64,000 nt of DNA, taken from Hallella mizrahii (GTDB lineage Bacteria; Bacteroidota; Bacteroidia; Bacteroidales; Bacteroidaceae). Positions within the stretch are counted from its first letter, which is position 1. Every line of letters starts with the position of its first letter. Shown piece after piece: positions 16,586-25,250 of this stretch. The position numbers and the translations under genes are program-made. Location of the stretch: assembly GCF_009695775.1 (NCBI RefSeq), contig NZ_VUNG01000005.1, forward strand, positions 1 through 64,000. The letters are read 5' to 3'. The notes beneath the pieces are model-generated. The model ran no database searches. It saw nothing but the letters and a program-made list of their open reading frames with translations, and had not been told where the DNA came from.

Positions 16586-17200
16586 CTATGATTTGTCAAG
16601 CGGTGTACGGCTGACGATCGAACGGCCCAAGGTCACCTCATCGGTATACTCCAACTCATTGCCGACGGAAATGCCGCGGGATATGACCGACAGCTTCACG
16701 GGATAAGGTTTCAACTGACGGGAGATATAGAAACTCGTCGTATCGCCTTCCATCGTGGAACTGAGAGCCAGAATCACTTCTCTGATGCCCCCTTTTGCCA
16801 CTCGCTCTACCAACGACGCGATCTGCAAGTCACCAGGGCCAATGCCCTCCATCGGTGAGATGAGACCGCCCAAGACATGATAAAGACCATCGTATTGCTG
16901 TGTATTCTCTATTGCCATGACATCCTGCACATTCTCCACCACGCACACCAGTCCATGGTCGCGATGGCTGTCGGAACAGATCGAGCAGACATCAGTGTCA
17001 CTGATGTTGTGACAGACAGAACAATACTTGATGTCTTTACGCAGATGAGAGATCGCAGACGTGAAATGCTCCACAGACTCTTCAGGCTGCTTGAGCAGAT
17101 TCAAAACCAACCTCAATGCCGTCTTACTGCCAATACCCGGCAGGCGGCTGAACTCGTCAACCGCACGCTGTAATAATGCTGAAGGATATTGCTGCATCAA
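16586..17200 (-). CDS. recR: Recombination mediator protein RecR
   Basis: A 204-residue protein that works with RecO (and RecF) to load RecA on gapped DNA. Order of domains: helix-hairpin-helix [13 protein letters not shown] (about 19-31), C4 zinc finger [16 protein letters not shown], Toprim domain [14 protein letters not shown]...GLYHVLGG, then the [12 protein letters not shown] region and [17 protein letters not shown]. Full length. It ends in a TAG codon, evidence that TAG is a normal stop in this genome. It overlaps the OMP gene upstream by 4 bp. Confidence 0.97.
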   Translation of the reverse strand: MMQQYPSALLQRAVDEFSRLPGIGSKTALRLVLNLLKQPEESVEHFTSAISHLRKDIKYCSVCHNISDTDVCSICSDSHRDHGLVCVVENVQDVMAIENTQQYDGLYHVLGGLISPMEGIGPGDLQIASLVERVAKGGIREVILALSSTMEGDTTSFYISRQLKPYPVKLSVISRGISVGNELEYTDEVTLGRSIVSRTPLDKS

Positions 17201-17691
17201 AGATATATGCCAAATCCCACCTTAAAGCCGATCGTGGAAAAATCAGAATGGTTCTTGAAACTCTGCTGATAATAGAGCGACGGCTCGATGGTGACACTAT
17301 GGTTAATAAAGAAGGCATAGCCTACCTCTACGCCAGGCATGAAATCGTTGTAGTTGTGGTCGAAATGCATCAGCTTGCAGTTGGCTCCCAAGAAGATACC
17401 GTTTTGCGTGATGTAATAGCGGGCACCTACACCGACATGGACGGCATCACCATTGTCACGATTTCCTTGATGGTCATAACCGGCCTCACCCAACAACATC
17501 AAGTTGTCACTGAAGAAGTAGCCAGCTTTGCCCTCAACGCCCAAAGAGAACTTGCCATTGCCGCTATAGTTCATGTCGAGACCAGACAAAGAGGCTCCCA
17601 CGTATTTCTTTCCTTCCTCAAACTGGGCACTGGCGCTTACCACGCTCAAAGAGAAAACAAAAAGAAGCAATAAAATCTTTTTCATATTCAC
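17197..17691 (-). CDS. Small outer-membrane beta-barrel protein
   Basis: A 164-residue protein with a signal peptide (cleavage after VSASA) and about eight amphipathic strands separated by short turns ([57 protein letters not shown]), ending in [10 protein letters not shown] with an aromatic/aliphatic C-terminal strand. This suits an OmpW/opacity-like barrel of unknown cargo. It lies between cstA (7 bp) and recR (4-bp overlap) in the same operon, which looks like positional rather than functional linkage. Confidence 0.8.
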   Translation of the reverse strand: MNMKKILLLLFVFSLSVVSASAQFEEGKKYVGASLSGLDMNYSGNGKFSLGVEGKAGYFFSDNLMLLGEAGYDHQGNRDNGDAVHVGVGARYYITQNGIFLGANCKLMHFDHNYNDFMPGVEVGYAFFINHSVTIEPSLYYQQSFKNHSDFSTIGFKVGFGIYL

Positions 17692-17698
17692 TTAAATA

Positions 17699-19225
17699 TT
17701 ATTGGTTATTATGTTTCGTTTGTTTATGATACCACGCCGAGAACCATAAGATAGCTATGAGAAGCACAGCCAGCGAGCCCCAATATCCAACCGAAGTGTC
17801 AATACCGGCAGCCATAGGCGATACCATCAGGAAGGTGGCACACACCACTGTCATGAACAGTGCCGGGACGAGTGTCACGACAAACAGTTTGCGTTTCTGC
17901 ACGAGATAGACAGTAATCGTCCACAAGGTAAAGACGGCAAGCGTCTGGTTGGACCAGCCGAACCACTGCCACACAGTATTAAAGCCATCGGGATTCTCCA
18001 TCTGCCACAGTAGTAGAGCCACGGCTGCGATAAACATCGGGATGGCAATATAGAAGCGCTTTGCGATACTACGCTGATCGAGGTGCAAAGCCTCAGCAAT
18101 GATCAGTCGGGCACTGCGGAACGCGGTATCGCCACTGGTGATGGGAGCTGCCACAACACCAAAGATGGCAAGGATGCCGCCAAAGAGTCCCAACCAGCCG
18201 GTGCACACCTTTTCCACGACGCTCGGTGCGGCGAAGAACTGGATAAGCGTCTTGCCGCTGCCTCCCTGGAACTGGGCAATAAACTCATTGGCTGTCTGAG
18301 CGTCGACACACTCACGCCAACCACCATAATAGAAGAAATACATAGACACCGTGGCCCAGATCAAAGCGACGACGCCCTCGGTGATCATTGCACCATAGAA
18401 GATTGGACGTCCCATCCTCTCAGACTTGATGCATCGTGCCATCAACGGGCTCTGAGTAGCATGGAAGCCACTGATGGCTCCACAGGCAATCGTCAAGAAC
18501 AGACAGGGGAACAATGGATTTTTGGCCATGTAGCCCGTCGTGCCCAACCAAGCCGTGTTGGTATTGCGGTTGCAGTCATCAAGATTGCTCCACAACTCGG
18601 GCAGCTCCGGCATCTTCACGAAGAGACAGACCATCAGTGCCACAGCCATGAACAGCAGGGCAAAGGCAAAGACCGGATAGAACTTGCCGATGATCTTGTC
18701 AATAGGCAACATGGTGGCCAATATATAGTAGGCAAAGATCACAATCACCCAAAGTGTCGTTGTGCCTCCAAAGTCCTTCAGCAACAGAGCCGGACTGTAG
18801 ACAAAAACCACACCGACCATCATCAGCAGGAACACGGAGAAGACCAACATCACAACGCGTGCCTTGCCACCCAGATAACGACCGACAAGGAAAGGCAAAT
18901 TAGCACCATTGTGGCGCACGCTGAGCATACCACTGAGATAGTCGTGGACGGCGCCGGCAAAGATACATCCAAAGATGATCCACAGATAAGCCACAGGGCC
19001 ATACCATGCTCCCATGATGGCACCAAAGATAGGACCAGTGCCCGCAATGTTCAGAAACTGAATCATAAACACCTTCCAACTCGGCAACGTCACAAAGTCC
19101 ACACCATCGGAATGGGCCACCGCCGGAGTAGGACGGTCGTCGGGACCAAAGATGCGTTCGATGAACTTACTGTAAAGTAAATAGCCGGCAAGCAATGCCA
19201 ACAACGCAATCGTAAATGAAATCAT
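17699..19225 (-). CDS. cstA: Carbon starvation protein A (CstA) family transporter
   Basis: The start is taken at the ATG at 19225 (MISFTIALLALLAGYLLYS); the longer frame upstream crosses the promoter. The 508-residue inner-membrane protein has about a dozen helices and family motifs: FVTLPSWKVFMIQFLNIAGT, GPIFGAIMGAWYGP, HDYLSGMLSVRHNGAN, ATQSPLMARCI and TSGDTAFRSARLIIAE. CstA proteins import peptides or pyruvate during carbon limitation. It has a -7 box (TACTTTTGC) upstream and heads the cstA-OMP-recR-membrane protein-glycosyltransferase operon. Confidence 0.93.
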   Translation of the reverse strand: MISFTIALLALLAGYLLYSKFIERIFGPDDRPTPAVAHSDGVDFVTLPSWKVFMIQFLNIAGTGPIFGAIMGAWYGPVAYLWIIFGCIFAGAVHDYLSGMLSVRHNGANLPFLVGRYLGGKARVVMLVFSVFLLMMVGVVFVYSPALLLKDFGGTTTLWVIVIFAYYILATMLPIDKIIGKFYPVFAFALLFMAVALMVCLFVKMPELPELWSNLDDCNRNTNTAWLGTTGYMAKNPLFPCLFLTIACGAISGFHATQSPLMARCIKSERMGRPIFYGAMITEGVVALIWATVSMYFFYYGGWRECVDAQTANEFIAQFQGGSGKTLIQFFAAPSVVEKVCTGWLGLFGGILAIFGVVAAPITSGDTAFRSARLIIAEALHLDQRSIAKRFYIAIPMFIAAVALLLWQMENPDGFNTVWQWFGWSNQTLAVFTLWTITVYLVQKRKLFVVTLVPALFMTVVCATFLMVSPMAAGIDTSVGYWGSLAVLLIAILWFSAWYHKQTKHNNQ

Positions 19226-19252
19226 AATCGATGAAAACTGACGAATTATATT

Positions 19253-19261
19253 GCAAAAGTA
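19253..19261 (-). promoter_or_regulatory. -7 element of the cstA operon
   Basis: TACTTTTGC on the minus strand, 28 bp before the cstA ATG. It is divergent from the promoter at 19271-19302. Confidence 0.5.
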
Positions 19262-19270
19262 ATGCTTATT

Positions 19271-19302
19271 TTTGAAAAACAAAAAAATATCTGTACCTTT
19301 GT
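19271..19302 (+). promoter_or_regulatory. Promoter of the GHL10 glycosidase gene
   Basis: TTTG at 19271 and TACCTTTGT at 19294-19302, about 19 bp apart. This excludes the upstream in-frame start and supports the ATG at 19320. Confidence 0.55.
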
Positions 19303-19319
19303 GGAAAATAATTGTAACG

Positions 19320-20990
19320 ATGCAGAAAAGTACTTTATTCTGTTTGCTGATTTCTTTCATATTTTGTGCAAAGATAAAAGCCCAGTCCACCTCTTCCCTC
19401 TATGCTTCTCCCAAACACGAAGTGAGAGCGGTGTGGCTGACAACCATCGGGGGGCTCGACTGGCCTCACCACTATGCGCAAAGCACACACAGTGCTGAAA
19501 TTCAGAAGCAGGAACTATGCTCTCTCTTAGATCAATATCAAAAAGCGGGTATCAACACGGTGCTCATCCAAACGCGCATTCGCGGCACAGTTATCTACCC
19601 TTCGAAATACGAGCCCTATGACGGATGTCTGAGTGGTTTTCCTGGTAAGTCTCCGGGCTACGACGCTTTGAAGTTCGTCATCGACGAGTGCCATAACAGA
19701 GGTATGGAACTACAGGCATGGGTCGTCACACTCCCCGTGGGCAAATGGAACAAGCTCGGCTGCGCACGGCTGCGCCAACAGTTTCCGGGACTTATCCGCA
19801 AGATAGATGCTGACGGCTATATGAATCCGGAAGACCCCAGGACAGCACGCTACTTAGCCGACATTTGCAAGGAAATCACACAGAACTATGACATTGACGG
19901 CATTCATCTCGACTATATCCGCTACCCCGAAACATGGAAGATGAAGGTCAGCAAGGAGCAAGGACGCAGTAATATCACGTGGATCGTCAAAGCTATTCAC
20001 GACAGCGTCAAGGCCATCAAGCCTTGGGTGAAGATCAGCTGTTCACCAATCGGCAAGTTCAATGATCTCTCGAGATACTGGAGTCACGGTTGGAATGCCT
20101 ATGACAAGGTCTGCCAGGACGCTCAAGGCTGGCTCAGAGACGGACTAATGGACGAATTGTTCCCGATGATGTACTTTCGCAACGAACAGTTCTTCCCGTT
20201 TGCTATCGACTGGGCAGAACAGAGCTATGGAAAGATCGTAGCACCGGGACTGGGCGTATACTTCCTCGATCCCAAAGAGGGCAAATGGCAATTGGAGGAT
20301 ATCACCCGCGAGATGTATCTGCTCAGAAAATACCATCTCGGACACACCTATTTCCGCGGGAAATTTTTCACAGACAACATTCAAGGTATCTACCATTTCG
20401 CACAAGCCTTCGACGGTACGCCAGCTTTAGTTCCTGCCATGACATGGGAAAGCAAGGCAACGCCAGCAGTGCCCACACGGCTGCAACTCACCGACCACTC
20501 GCTCTCGTGGCAGGGTACTACACCTTATTATAATATATATAGCAGCCGGACATGGCCCGTAGACATCAATGATGCCCGCAATCTGGTAGCAGCCCGCCTG
20601 AACAGCACTACGGTCACCGTGCCCACGGCTGGCCGCTACTTCGCCGTGACTGCCATGGACCGCTATGGCAATGAGAGCCAGCCCCTGCAAAGCTATACCA
20701 AGCAAAGCCACAATGCTTCTGAGTTGCTTCCTTGCCACGATGGTCACCTCTTCCTTCCCGCCAAGAGCAAAGTGCTCGATGCACAGTGGCTCGTCATCGA
20801 TAACCTGATGGGACAGCAGATGATGGTAATTCCATTCAAGGACAAACAAGCTGATGTCCGTAGCCTGTCACCCGGTTATTACCAACTGCGGTCACTTGGC
20901 AACAAAGGCATAAGCCACAGACTGGGTTATTTCAAAGTGGAAGAAACTGAAGAAAGTAAAAAAGCAATGCAGTGCCCCCCTACCCTATGA
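19320..20990 (+). CDS. Glycosyl-hydrolase-like 10 (DUF187/YngK-type) secreted protein
   Basis: The start is set at the ATG at 19320 (MQKSTLFCLLISFIFCAKIKA), a signal peptide just after the promoter. The 556-residue protein has a GHL10 barrel (about residues 28-340): HEVRAVWLTTIGGLDWP, YQKAGINTVLIQTRIRG, GMELQAWVV, YDIDGIHLDYIRYP with the DYIRYP acidic motif, and ISCSPIGKF. A C-terminal beta-sandwich (about 380-470) contains PYYNIYSSRTWPVD, followed by a short end domain. Relatives act on glycan or peptidoglycan-like polymers in the periplasm. The exact substrate is unknown. Confidence 0.87.
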   Translation: MQKSTLFCLLISFIFCAKIKAQSTSSLYASPKHEVRAVWLTTIGGLDWPHHYAQSTHSAEIQKQELCSLLDQYQKAGINTVLIQTRIRGTVIYPSKYEPYDGCLSGFPGKSPGYDALKFVIDECHNRGMELQAWVVTLPVGKWNKLGCARLRQQFPGLIRKIDADGYMNPEDPRTARYLADICKEITQNYDIDGIHLDYIRYPETWKMKVSKEQGRSNITWIVKAIHDSVKAIKPWVKISCSPIGKFNDLSRYWSHGWNAYDKVCQDAQGWLRDGLMDELFPMMYFRNEQFFPFAIDWAEQSYGKIVAPGLGVYFLDPKEGKWQLEDITREMYLLRKYHLGHTYFRGKFFTDNIQGIYHFAQAFDGTPALVPAMTWESKATPAVPTRLQLTDHSLSWQGTTPYYNIYSSRTWPVDINDARNLVAARLNSTTVTVPTAGRYFAVTAMDRYGNESQPLQSYTKQSHNASELLPCHDGHLFLPAKSKVLDAQWLVIDNLMGQQMMVIPFKDKQADVRSLSPGYYQLRSLGNKGISHRLGYFKVEETEESKKAMQCPPTL

Positions 20991-21080
20991 ACAGCCTGCT
21001 GCAATACCACCCTACTCCAGTACAGTAAACACTGCCAAAAGAACAATTATGTATCCGAAAAGAAAAAAGTAGAGGAAAAG

Positions 21081-21113
21081 TTTGGTCATTCCAAAAAATG
21101 TTATTACCTTTGC
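21081..21113 (+). promoter_or_regulatory. Promoter of tRNA-Cys
   Basis: TTTGG at 21081-21085 and TACCTTTGC at 21105-21113, 19 bp apart, lie 25 bp before the tRNA. Confidence 0.6.
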
Positions 21114-21138
21114 AACCGCTTGATAAAAGCAGGACATT

Positions 21139-21209
21139 GGTGCCTTGTCCGAACGGTTAGGTAACGGTCTGCAAAACCGTTCAAGGCGGTTCGACTCCGC
21201 CAGGCACCT
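21139..21209 (+). tRNA. tRNA-Cys (GCA)
   Basis: A 71-nt cloverleaf: acceptor GGTGCCT/AGGCACC, anticodon arm ACGGT-CTGCAAA-ACCGT with anticodon GCA, T-loop TTCGACT, discriminator T. CCA is not encoded. Confidence 0.96.
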
Positions 21210-21215
21210 CAAAAG

Positions 21216-21243
21216 GCAGTGATATTTTTATCACTGCTTTTTT
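21216..21243 (+). terminator. Intrinsic terminator of tRNA-Cys
   Basis: A perfect 9-bp stem GCAGTGATA/TATCACTGC with a short T-rich loop is followed by six T, 6 bp after the tRNA. Confidence 0.85.
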
Positions 21244-21248
21244 GTTTT

Positions 21249-21368
21249 TCTATATCTTCAAACGGATTTCTATATCTTCAAACGGATTTCTATATCTTCA
21301 AACGGATTTCTATATCTTCAAACGGATTACTATATCTTAAAACGGATTTCTATATCTTCAAACGGACT
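21249..21368. repeat. Six tandem copies of a 20-bp unit
   Basis: The unit TCTATATCTTCAAACGGATT occurs six times without spacer; copies 1-4 are identical, copy 5 has two changes and copy 6 one. The array directly follows the tRNA-Cys terminator and precedes the promoter at 21427. Frames through it are open only because of the repeat and have no start context. The rest of 21210-21503 holds no gene. Confidence 0.9.
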
Positions 21369-21426
21369 TCTTTTATCTCCGGCACATTTTTCTATGAAAA
21401 CATTTGGAGTCTATCGTTTTTTTGAC

Positions 21427-21435
21427 TATTTTTGC
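21427..21435 (+). promoter_or_regulatory. -7 element of the cytidylate-kinase-like gene
   Basis: TATTTTTGC, a consensus match, 68 bp before the ATG at 21504. Confidence 0.5.
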
Positions 21436-21503
21436 AATGAGCGAACAACGATGCTTGCATCACTGCTCGTCCAATCTTTATGTTCACTTTATAGCCCTAC
21501 ACT

Positions 21504-22130
21504 ATGAACCTCAACGATCAATACATCATCACCATCAACCGCCAGTTTGGTACCGGAGGACATGAAATTGGCGCAGAACTGGCACGACGGCTCAATGTTA
21601 AACTCATTGACAAGCAGATACTGAAAGCCGTAGCCCAGAAATTCAACCTCACCGAAGAAGAAGCCGTCAGCCTGGAAAAGAAGAGACCCTCCTGGTGGGA
21701 AGACTTCACAAAGTTTTATCAGAACTTTGTAAGCATCAGCGAATATACTCCCACCACCACCGACATCACCTCCCGGCAACTCTTCTACGCACAAGCCAAA
21801 GCGATGAGAGAAGTCGCCGAGCAGGAGTCGTGCGTCATCGTCGGGCGCTGCGGTTTTCATGTCTTCAAAGACCATCCCAACAAGCTCAGCATCTTCCTTC
21901 ACGCCCCAATGCCACAGCGTGTGGAGCGAATCATGAAACTCTATCACGTCGATGAGCGCAAAGCACGTATACTCATCGAGGACAACGACTACACCCGCGA
22001 GCTCTATACCAAGACATACACAGGATGTGAGCGCTACGACGCGCGTAACTACAACCTCTGTCTCGACGTAGGCGGATACGGCGTTAACGGTGCTGTAGAT
22101 TTTTTGCTCAGCTTCATCGGGCATCACTAA
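21504..22130 (+). CDS. Cytidylate-kinase-like family protein
   Basis: A 208-residue P-loop-kinase-type protein of the cytidylate kinase 2 (PF13189-like) family. The N-terminal nucleotide loop is INRQFGTGGHEIGAELARRL; then VKLIDKQILKAVAQKFNL, a lid/helical region (FYQNFVSISEYTP), CVIVGRCGFHVFKDHP, IFLHAPMPQRVERIMKLYHV and the lid-like KARILIEDNDYTRELYTKTYT. Relatives are distinct from the housekeeping CMP kinase Cmk and their true substrate is not established. Its own promoter lies upstream and no operon partner is evident. Confidence 0.83.
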   Translation: MNLNDQYIITINRQFGTGGHEIGAELARRLNVKLIDKQILKAVAQKFNLTEEEAVSLEKKRPSWWEDFTKFYQNFVSISEYTPTTTDITSRQLFYAQAKAMREVAEQESCVIVGRCGFHVFKDHPNKLSIFLHAPMPQRVERIMKLYHVDERKARILIEDNDYTRELYTKTYTGCERYDARNYNLCLDVGGYGVNGAVDFLLSFIGHH

Positions 22131-22203
22131 AGCAAAGTGCGGAGGAGGCACTTAAAAAAGTTAAAAAAAGAAACCGCCCTACAGCTATTCCATATTCTTT
22201 TTG

Positions 22204-22212
22204 TATTTTTGC
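22204..22212 (+). promoter_or_regulatory. -7 element of the NifU-like/GGGtGRT operon
   Basis: TATTTTTGC, perfect consensus, 60 bp before the ATG at 22272. Confidence 0.55.
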
Positions 22213-22271
22213 AATACTAAATAGCAATTGCACAAGCTAATACACATTTACATATTTAATTTGTAGCGAAT

Positions 22272-22976
22272 ATGATTATTTATTCTAAGGAAGTTGACAA
22301 CATGTGCGTTGTCAAAAAGGGTGCCTACCACGGCCCAGCTCCAATCCCTGAAGAGGGTAAGTGGATTCAGGCCAAGGAAATCAAAGACATTTCTGGCTAT
22401 ACCCACGGTGTGGGTTGGTGTGCACCTCAGCAGGGTGCCTGCAAACTCTCTCTGAACATCAAAGAGGGCGTCATCGTAGAGTGCCTCATCGAGACAATCG
22501 GTTGCACCGGTATGACTCACTCTGCAGCAATGGCTTCTGAGATTCTGCCGGGCAAGACCATCCTGGAAGCACTGAATACCGACTTGGTTTGCGACGCTAT
22601 CAACACAGCCATGCGCGAGCTGTTCCTGCAGATTGTCTACGGCCGTTCACAGAGTGCCTTCTCAGAGAATGGTCTCGCTGTCGGCGCCGGTTTGGAGGAT
22701 CTGGGTAAGGGTCTGCGCTCTCAGACAGGTACCCTCTATGGTACCATGGCAAAGGGCACACGCTACCTTGAGCTCACCGAGGGCTACATCACCAAGATGT
22801 TCCTCGACAAGGACGACTTCGTGTGTGGCTATGAGTATGTACACCTGGGCAAGATGATGGAAGCCATCAAGAACGGTATGGACGCCAACGAGGCTGTGAA
22901 GAAGTTCACAGGTCGCTATGGCCGCACCACTGCCGACCAGGGCATTGTTAAATCTATCGACCCACGTAAAGAATAA
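22272..22976 (+). CDS. NifU/IscU-like iron-sulfur scaffold-type protein paired with GGGtGRT
   Basis: A 234-residue protein related to Fe-S cluster assembly scaffolds. Cysteines sit at GVGWCAPQQGACKLSL, ECLIETIGCTGMTHSAAMAS (the IscU-like GC.GM.HS region) and DLVCDAINTAMREL. Residues 115-234 form an extra domain (GLAVGAGLEDLGKGLRSQTG, YGTMAKGTRYLELTEGY) absent from IscU. The ATG at 22272 is used; a second ATG at residue 11 is possible. It is followed 15 bp later by the GGGtGRT protein gene, with which it forms a two-gene operon ending in a strong terminator. The biochemical role is not established; high codon bias suggests good expression. Confidence 0.8.
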   Translation: MIIYSKEVDNMCVVKKGAYHGPAPIPEEGKWIQAKEIKDISGYTHGVGWCAPQQGACKLSLNIKEGVIVECLIETIGCTGMTHSAAMASEILPGKTILEALNTDLVCDAINTAMRELFLQIVYGRSQSAFSENGLAVGAGLEDLGKGLRSQTGTLYGTMAKGTRYLELTEGYITKMFLDKDDFVCGYEYVHLGKMMEAIKNGMDANEAVKKFTGRYGRTTADQGIVKSIDPRKE

Positions 22977-22990
22977 GGAGGAACCACAGT

Positions 22991-24007
22991 ATGATTAGAA
23001 AAGTTCAATACGAAAGCCAGGAGCGTCGTGAGGCACAGGTCAACGCTGCCCTCCAGGCCAATGGCATCAAGAACCTCGAAGAGGCAAACGAAATTTGCGA
23101 CAAGCTGGGCATCGATCCTTATCAGATTTGCGAAGACACACAGCGTATCTGCTTTGAGAATGCAAAGTGGGCTTATGTTGCCGGTGCTGCTATCGCTATC
23201 AAGAAGGGCTGCAAGAGTGCTGCTGAGTGCGCAGAAGCTATCGGTATCGGCCTGCAGGCATTCTGCATTCCCGGAAGTGTGGCTGACGACCGCAAGGTAG
23301 GTCTGGGCCACGGCAATCTGGCAGCACGTCTGCTCCGTGAAGAGACTGAGTGCTTTGCCTTCCTGGCCGGCCACGAGTCTTTCGCTGCTGCTGAGGGTGC
23401 CATCAAGATTGCTGAGATGGCTAACAAAGTACGTAAAAAACCGCTGCGCGTGATCCTGAACGGTCTGGGCAAAGACGCCGCACAGATCATCAGCCGTGTC
23501 AATGGCTTCACATACGTCAAGACAAAGTTCGACTACTACACCAGCAAGCTCAACATTGTCGAGGAGATTCCTTATGGCAACAACCCTGCTCGTCTGAAGG
23601 TTAAGTGCTATGGCGCTGACGATGTCCGCGAGGGCGTCGCTATCCTGTGGCACGAGAACGTGGATGTCTCCATCACCGGTAACTCCACCAACCCGACACG
23701 TTTCCAGCACCCCGTTGCCGGTACATATAAGAAGGAGCGCATTGCCGCCGGCAAGCCTTACTTCTCTGTGGCTTCCGGTGGTGGTACGGGTCGTACACTG
23801 CACCCGGACAACATGGCTGCAGGTCCTGCTTCTTATGGTATGACCGACACCATGGGTCGTATGCACAGCGACGCTCAGTTCGCCGGTTCTTCTTCTGTAC
23901 CAGCTCACGTTGAGATGATGGGCTACTTAGGCATGGGTAACAACCCAATGGTGGGTGCTACCGTGGCTGTAGCCGTACAGACAGACCTTCTGCTGAACAA
24001 GAAGTAA
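22991..24007 (+). CDS. GGGtGRT protein, function unknown
   Basis: A 338-residue cytosolic protein of the family named after its signature, seen here as SVASGGGTGRTLHPDNMAAG (about residues 257-276). Other conserved parts are CIPGSVADDRKVGLGHGNLA, GHESFAAAEGAIKIAEMA, VILNGLGKDAAQIISRVNGF and a C-terminal hydrophobic GNNPMVGATVAVAV. Conserved cysteines lie near residues 31, 43, 49, 65 and 72 and at 88. It is always reported beside a NifU-like gene, as here (15-bp gap), so a metal or cluster-linked reaction is a fair inference, but no function is known to me. Confidence 0.85.
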   Translation: MIRKVQYESQERREAQVNAALQANGIKNLEEANEICDKLGIDPYQICEDTQRICFENAKWAYVAGAAIAIKKGCKSAAECAEAIGIGLQAFCIPGSVADDRKVGLGHGNLAARLLREETECFAFLAGHESFAAAEGAIKIAEMANKVRKKPLRVILNGLGKDAAQIISRVNGFTYVKTKFDYYTSKLNIVEEIPYGNNPARLKVKCYGADDVREGVAILWHENVDVSITGNSTNPTRFQHPVAGTYKKERIAAGKPYFSVASGGGTGRTLHPDNMAAGPASYGMTDTMGRMHSDAQFAGSSSVPAHVEMMGYLGMGNNPMVGATVAVAVQTDLLLNKK

Positions 24008-24058
24008 ATATCCAGTTCCGTTTCTCAATGTAGAAACAGACAAGCGAAACTGCAATAG

Positions 24059-24094
24059 AAGCCCTGTTCCAGCCTCGTCTGGAAGAGGGCTTTT
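24059..24094 (+). terminator. Terminator of the GGGtGRT operon
   Basis: A long hairpin: AGCCCT.TTCCAG pairs with CTGGAA.AGGGCT (one internal mismatch, 6-nt loop), followed by TTTTC. Confidence 0.85.
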
Positions 24095-24158
24095 CTATAA
24101 TGAAACTTTATTTATTTAAAAATCACTTAATATTTTTGTATGTTTTCAAAAATATTCT

Positions 24159-24166
24159 TACCTTTG
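24159..24166 (+). promoter_or_regulatory. -7 element of rpoD
   Basis: TACCTTTG lies 102 bp before the rpoD ATG, leaving a ~95-nt leader. A second TATTTTTG is at 24131. Confidence 0.45.
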
Positions 24167-24268
24167 TATGCTACTTGGATATACATCAAGCGTCTTTCAA
24201 AAGACACTTTTAACGTATATAATCAATCAAGGTATTAGTTTGTTTATTCAAAGGTCAAAAATAATATC

Positions 24269-25141
24269 ATGCGTCAACTTAAGATTCAAAAAAGCATCAC
24301 CAACCGTTCCAGCGAAGCATTGGACAAATACTTGGTAGAGATTGGTCGTGTCCCAATGATTTCCGTCGATGAAGAGATTGAGCTTGCTCAGGCTATCCGT
24401 CGCGGAGGACGTGAAGGAGAGCGCGCAAAGGATAAATTGGTGAAAGCCAATCTGCGCTTTGTCGTCTCTGTCGCCAAGCAATATCAGCACCAAGGTTTGG
24501 GTCTCACCGACTTGATCGATGAGGGTAACATCGGACTGGTGAAAGCCGCAGAAAAGTTTGACGAGACTCGTGGCTTCAAGTTCATCTCCTATGCTGTATG
24601 GTGGATTCGCCAGAGCATCCTGCAGGCTATCGCAGAGCAAAGCCGTATTGTGCGTCTGCCGCTCAACCAAGTCGGTGCTCTGTCGAAGATCAACTCTGAG
24701 ATTTCGAAGTTTGAGCAGAAAAACCAGCGCCGCCCCTCCGTACAGGAGCTGTCCAATCTGACAAATATCGAGGAGGCAAAGATCGACCAGACCATCAAGG
24801 CCGACAACCACCACATGAGCATCGACGCTCCTTTCCAGGAGGATGACGACAACAGTATGGCCGACGTGCTTGCCTCTGGCGATGACAGTCGTGCTGACAA
24901 GCAGGTAGACTACGAGAGCATGGCAAAGGAGCTTGACGTAGTGCTCCGCAACGTGCTCAAAGACCGTGAGATCACCATCGTACGCGAATGCTTCGGCATC
25001 GGATGCCATGAAAAAGGTCTTGAGGAAATCGGAGACCAGCTCGGACTGACCCGTGAGCGCGTACGTCAGATTCGCGAGAAGAGTATTGTCAAGTTGCGTG
25101 AAAGCGGCTATGCAAAACTCCTTATCAAGTATTTAGGCTAA
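24269..25141 (+). CDS. rpoD: Primary sigma factor RpoD (Bacteroidetes sigma-ABfr type)
   Basis: A 290-residue housekeeping sigma factor. It lacks region 1.1, as usual for this phylum. Region 1.2: DKYLVEIGRVPMISVDEEIE; region 2: RFVVSVAKQYQHQGLGLTDL, IDEGNIGLVKAAEKFDETRG and FISYAVWWIRQSI; region 3: LPLNQVGALSKIN; acidic linker about 195-205; region 4: REITIVRECFGIG and LTRERVRQIREKSIVKLR. It directs recognition of the TTTG/TAnnTTTG promoters found throughout the window. Monocistronic, with hairpins after the stop. Confidence 0.97.
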   Translation: MRQLKIQKSITNRSSEALDKYLVEIGRVPMISVDEEIELAQAIRRGGREGERAKDKLVKANLRFVVSVAKQYQHQGLGLTDLIDEGNIGLVKAAEKFDETRGFKFISYAVWWIRQSILQAIAEQSRIVRLPLNQVGALSKINSEISKFEQKNQRRPSVQELSNLTNIEEAKIDQTIKADNHHMSIDAPFQEDDDNSMADVLASGDDSRADKQVDYESMAKELDVVLRNVLKDREITIVRECFGIGCHEKGLEEIGDQLGLTRERVRQIREKSIVKLRESGYAKLLIKYLG

Positions 25142-25217
25142 ACCCATTTCGTGAGGGAAAGTGGGTAAAGAAGAGGGCAGTGTTGACGGTTACGGCGGCA
25201 CTGCACTTTTCGTTTTT
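25142..25217 (+). terminator. Hairpins and T-tract after rpoD
   Basis: Two stem-loops (25142-25166 with ACCCA/TGGGT; 25177-25204 with GCAGTG/CACTGC) are followed by a T-rich tract (25206-25217). Confidence 0.55.
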
Positions 25218-25250
25218 ATCCCCCACTCTATTCTGTAGATTGTCTTTGAT

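Noticed and set aside
21249..21368. CRISPR array
   Set aside because: The 20-bp repeats are directly adjacent with no unique spacers, and no cas genes are present.
21219..21425. Repeat-encoded peptide over the 20-bp tandem array
   Set aside because: The frame is open only because a 20-bp repeat lacking stops cycles through the frames; it begins in a terminator hairpin.
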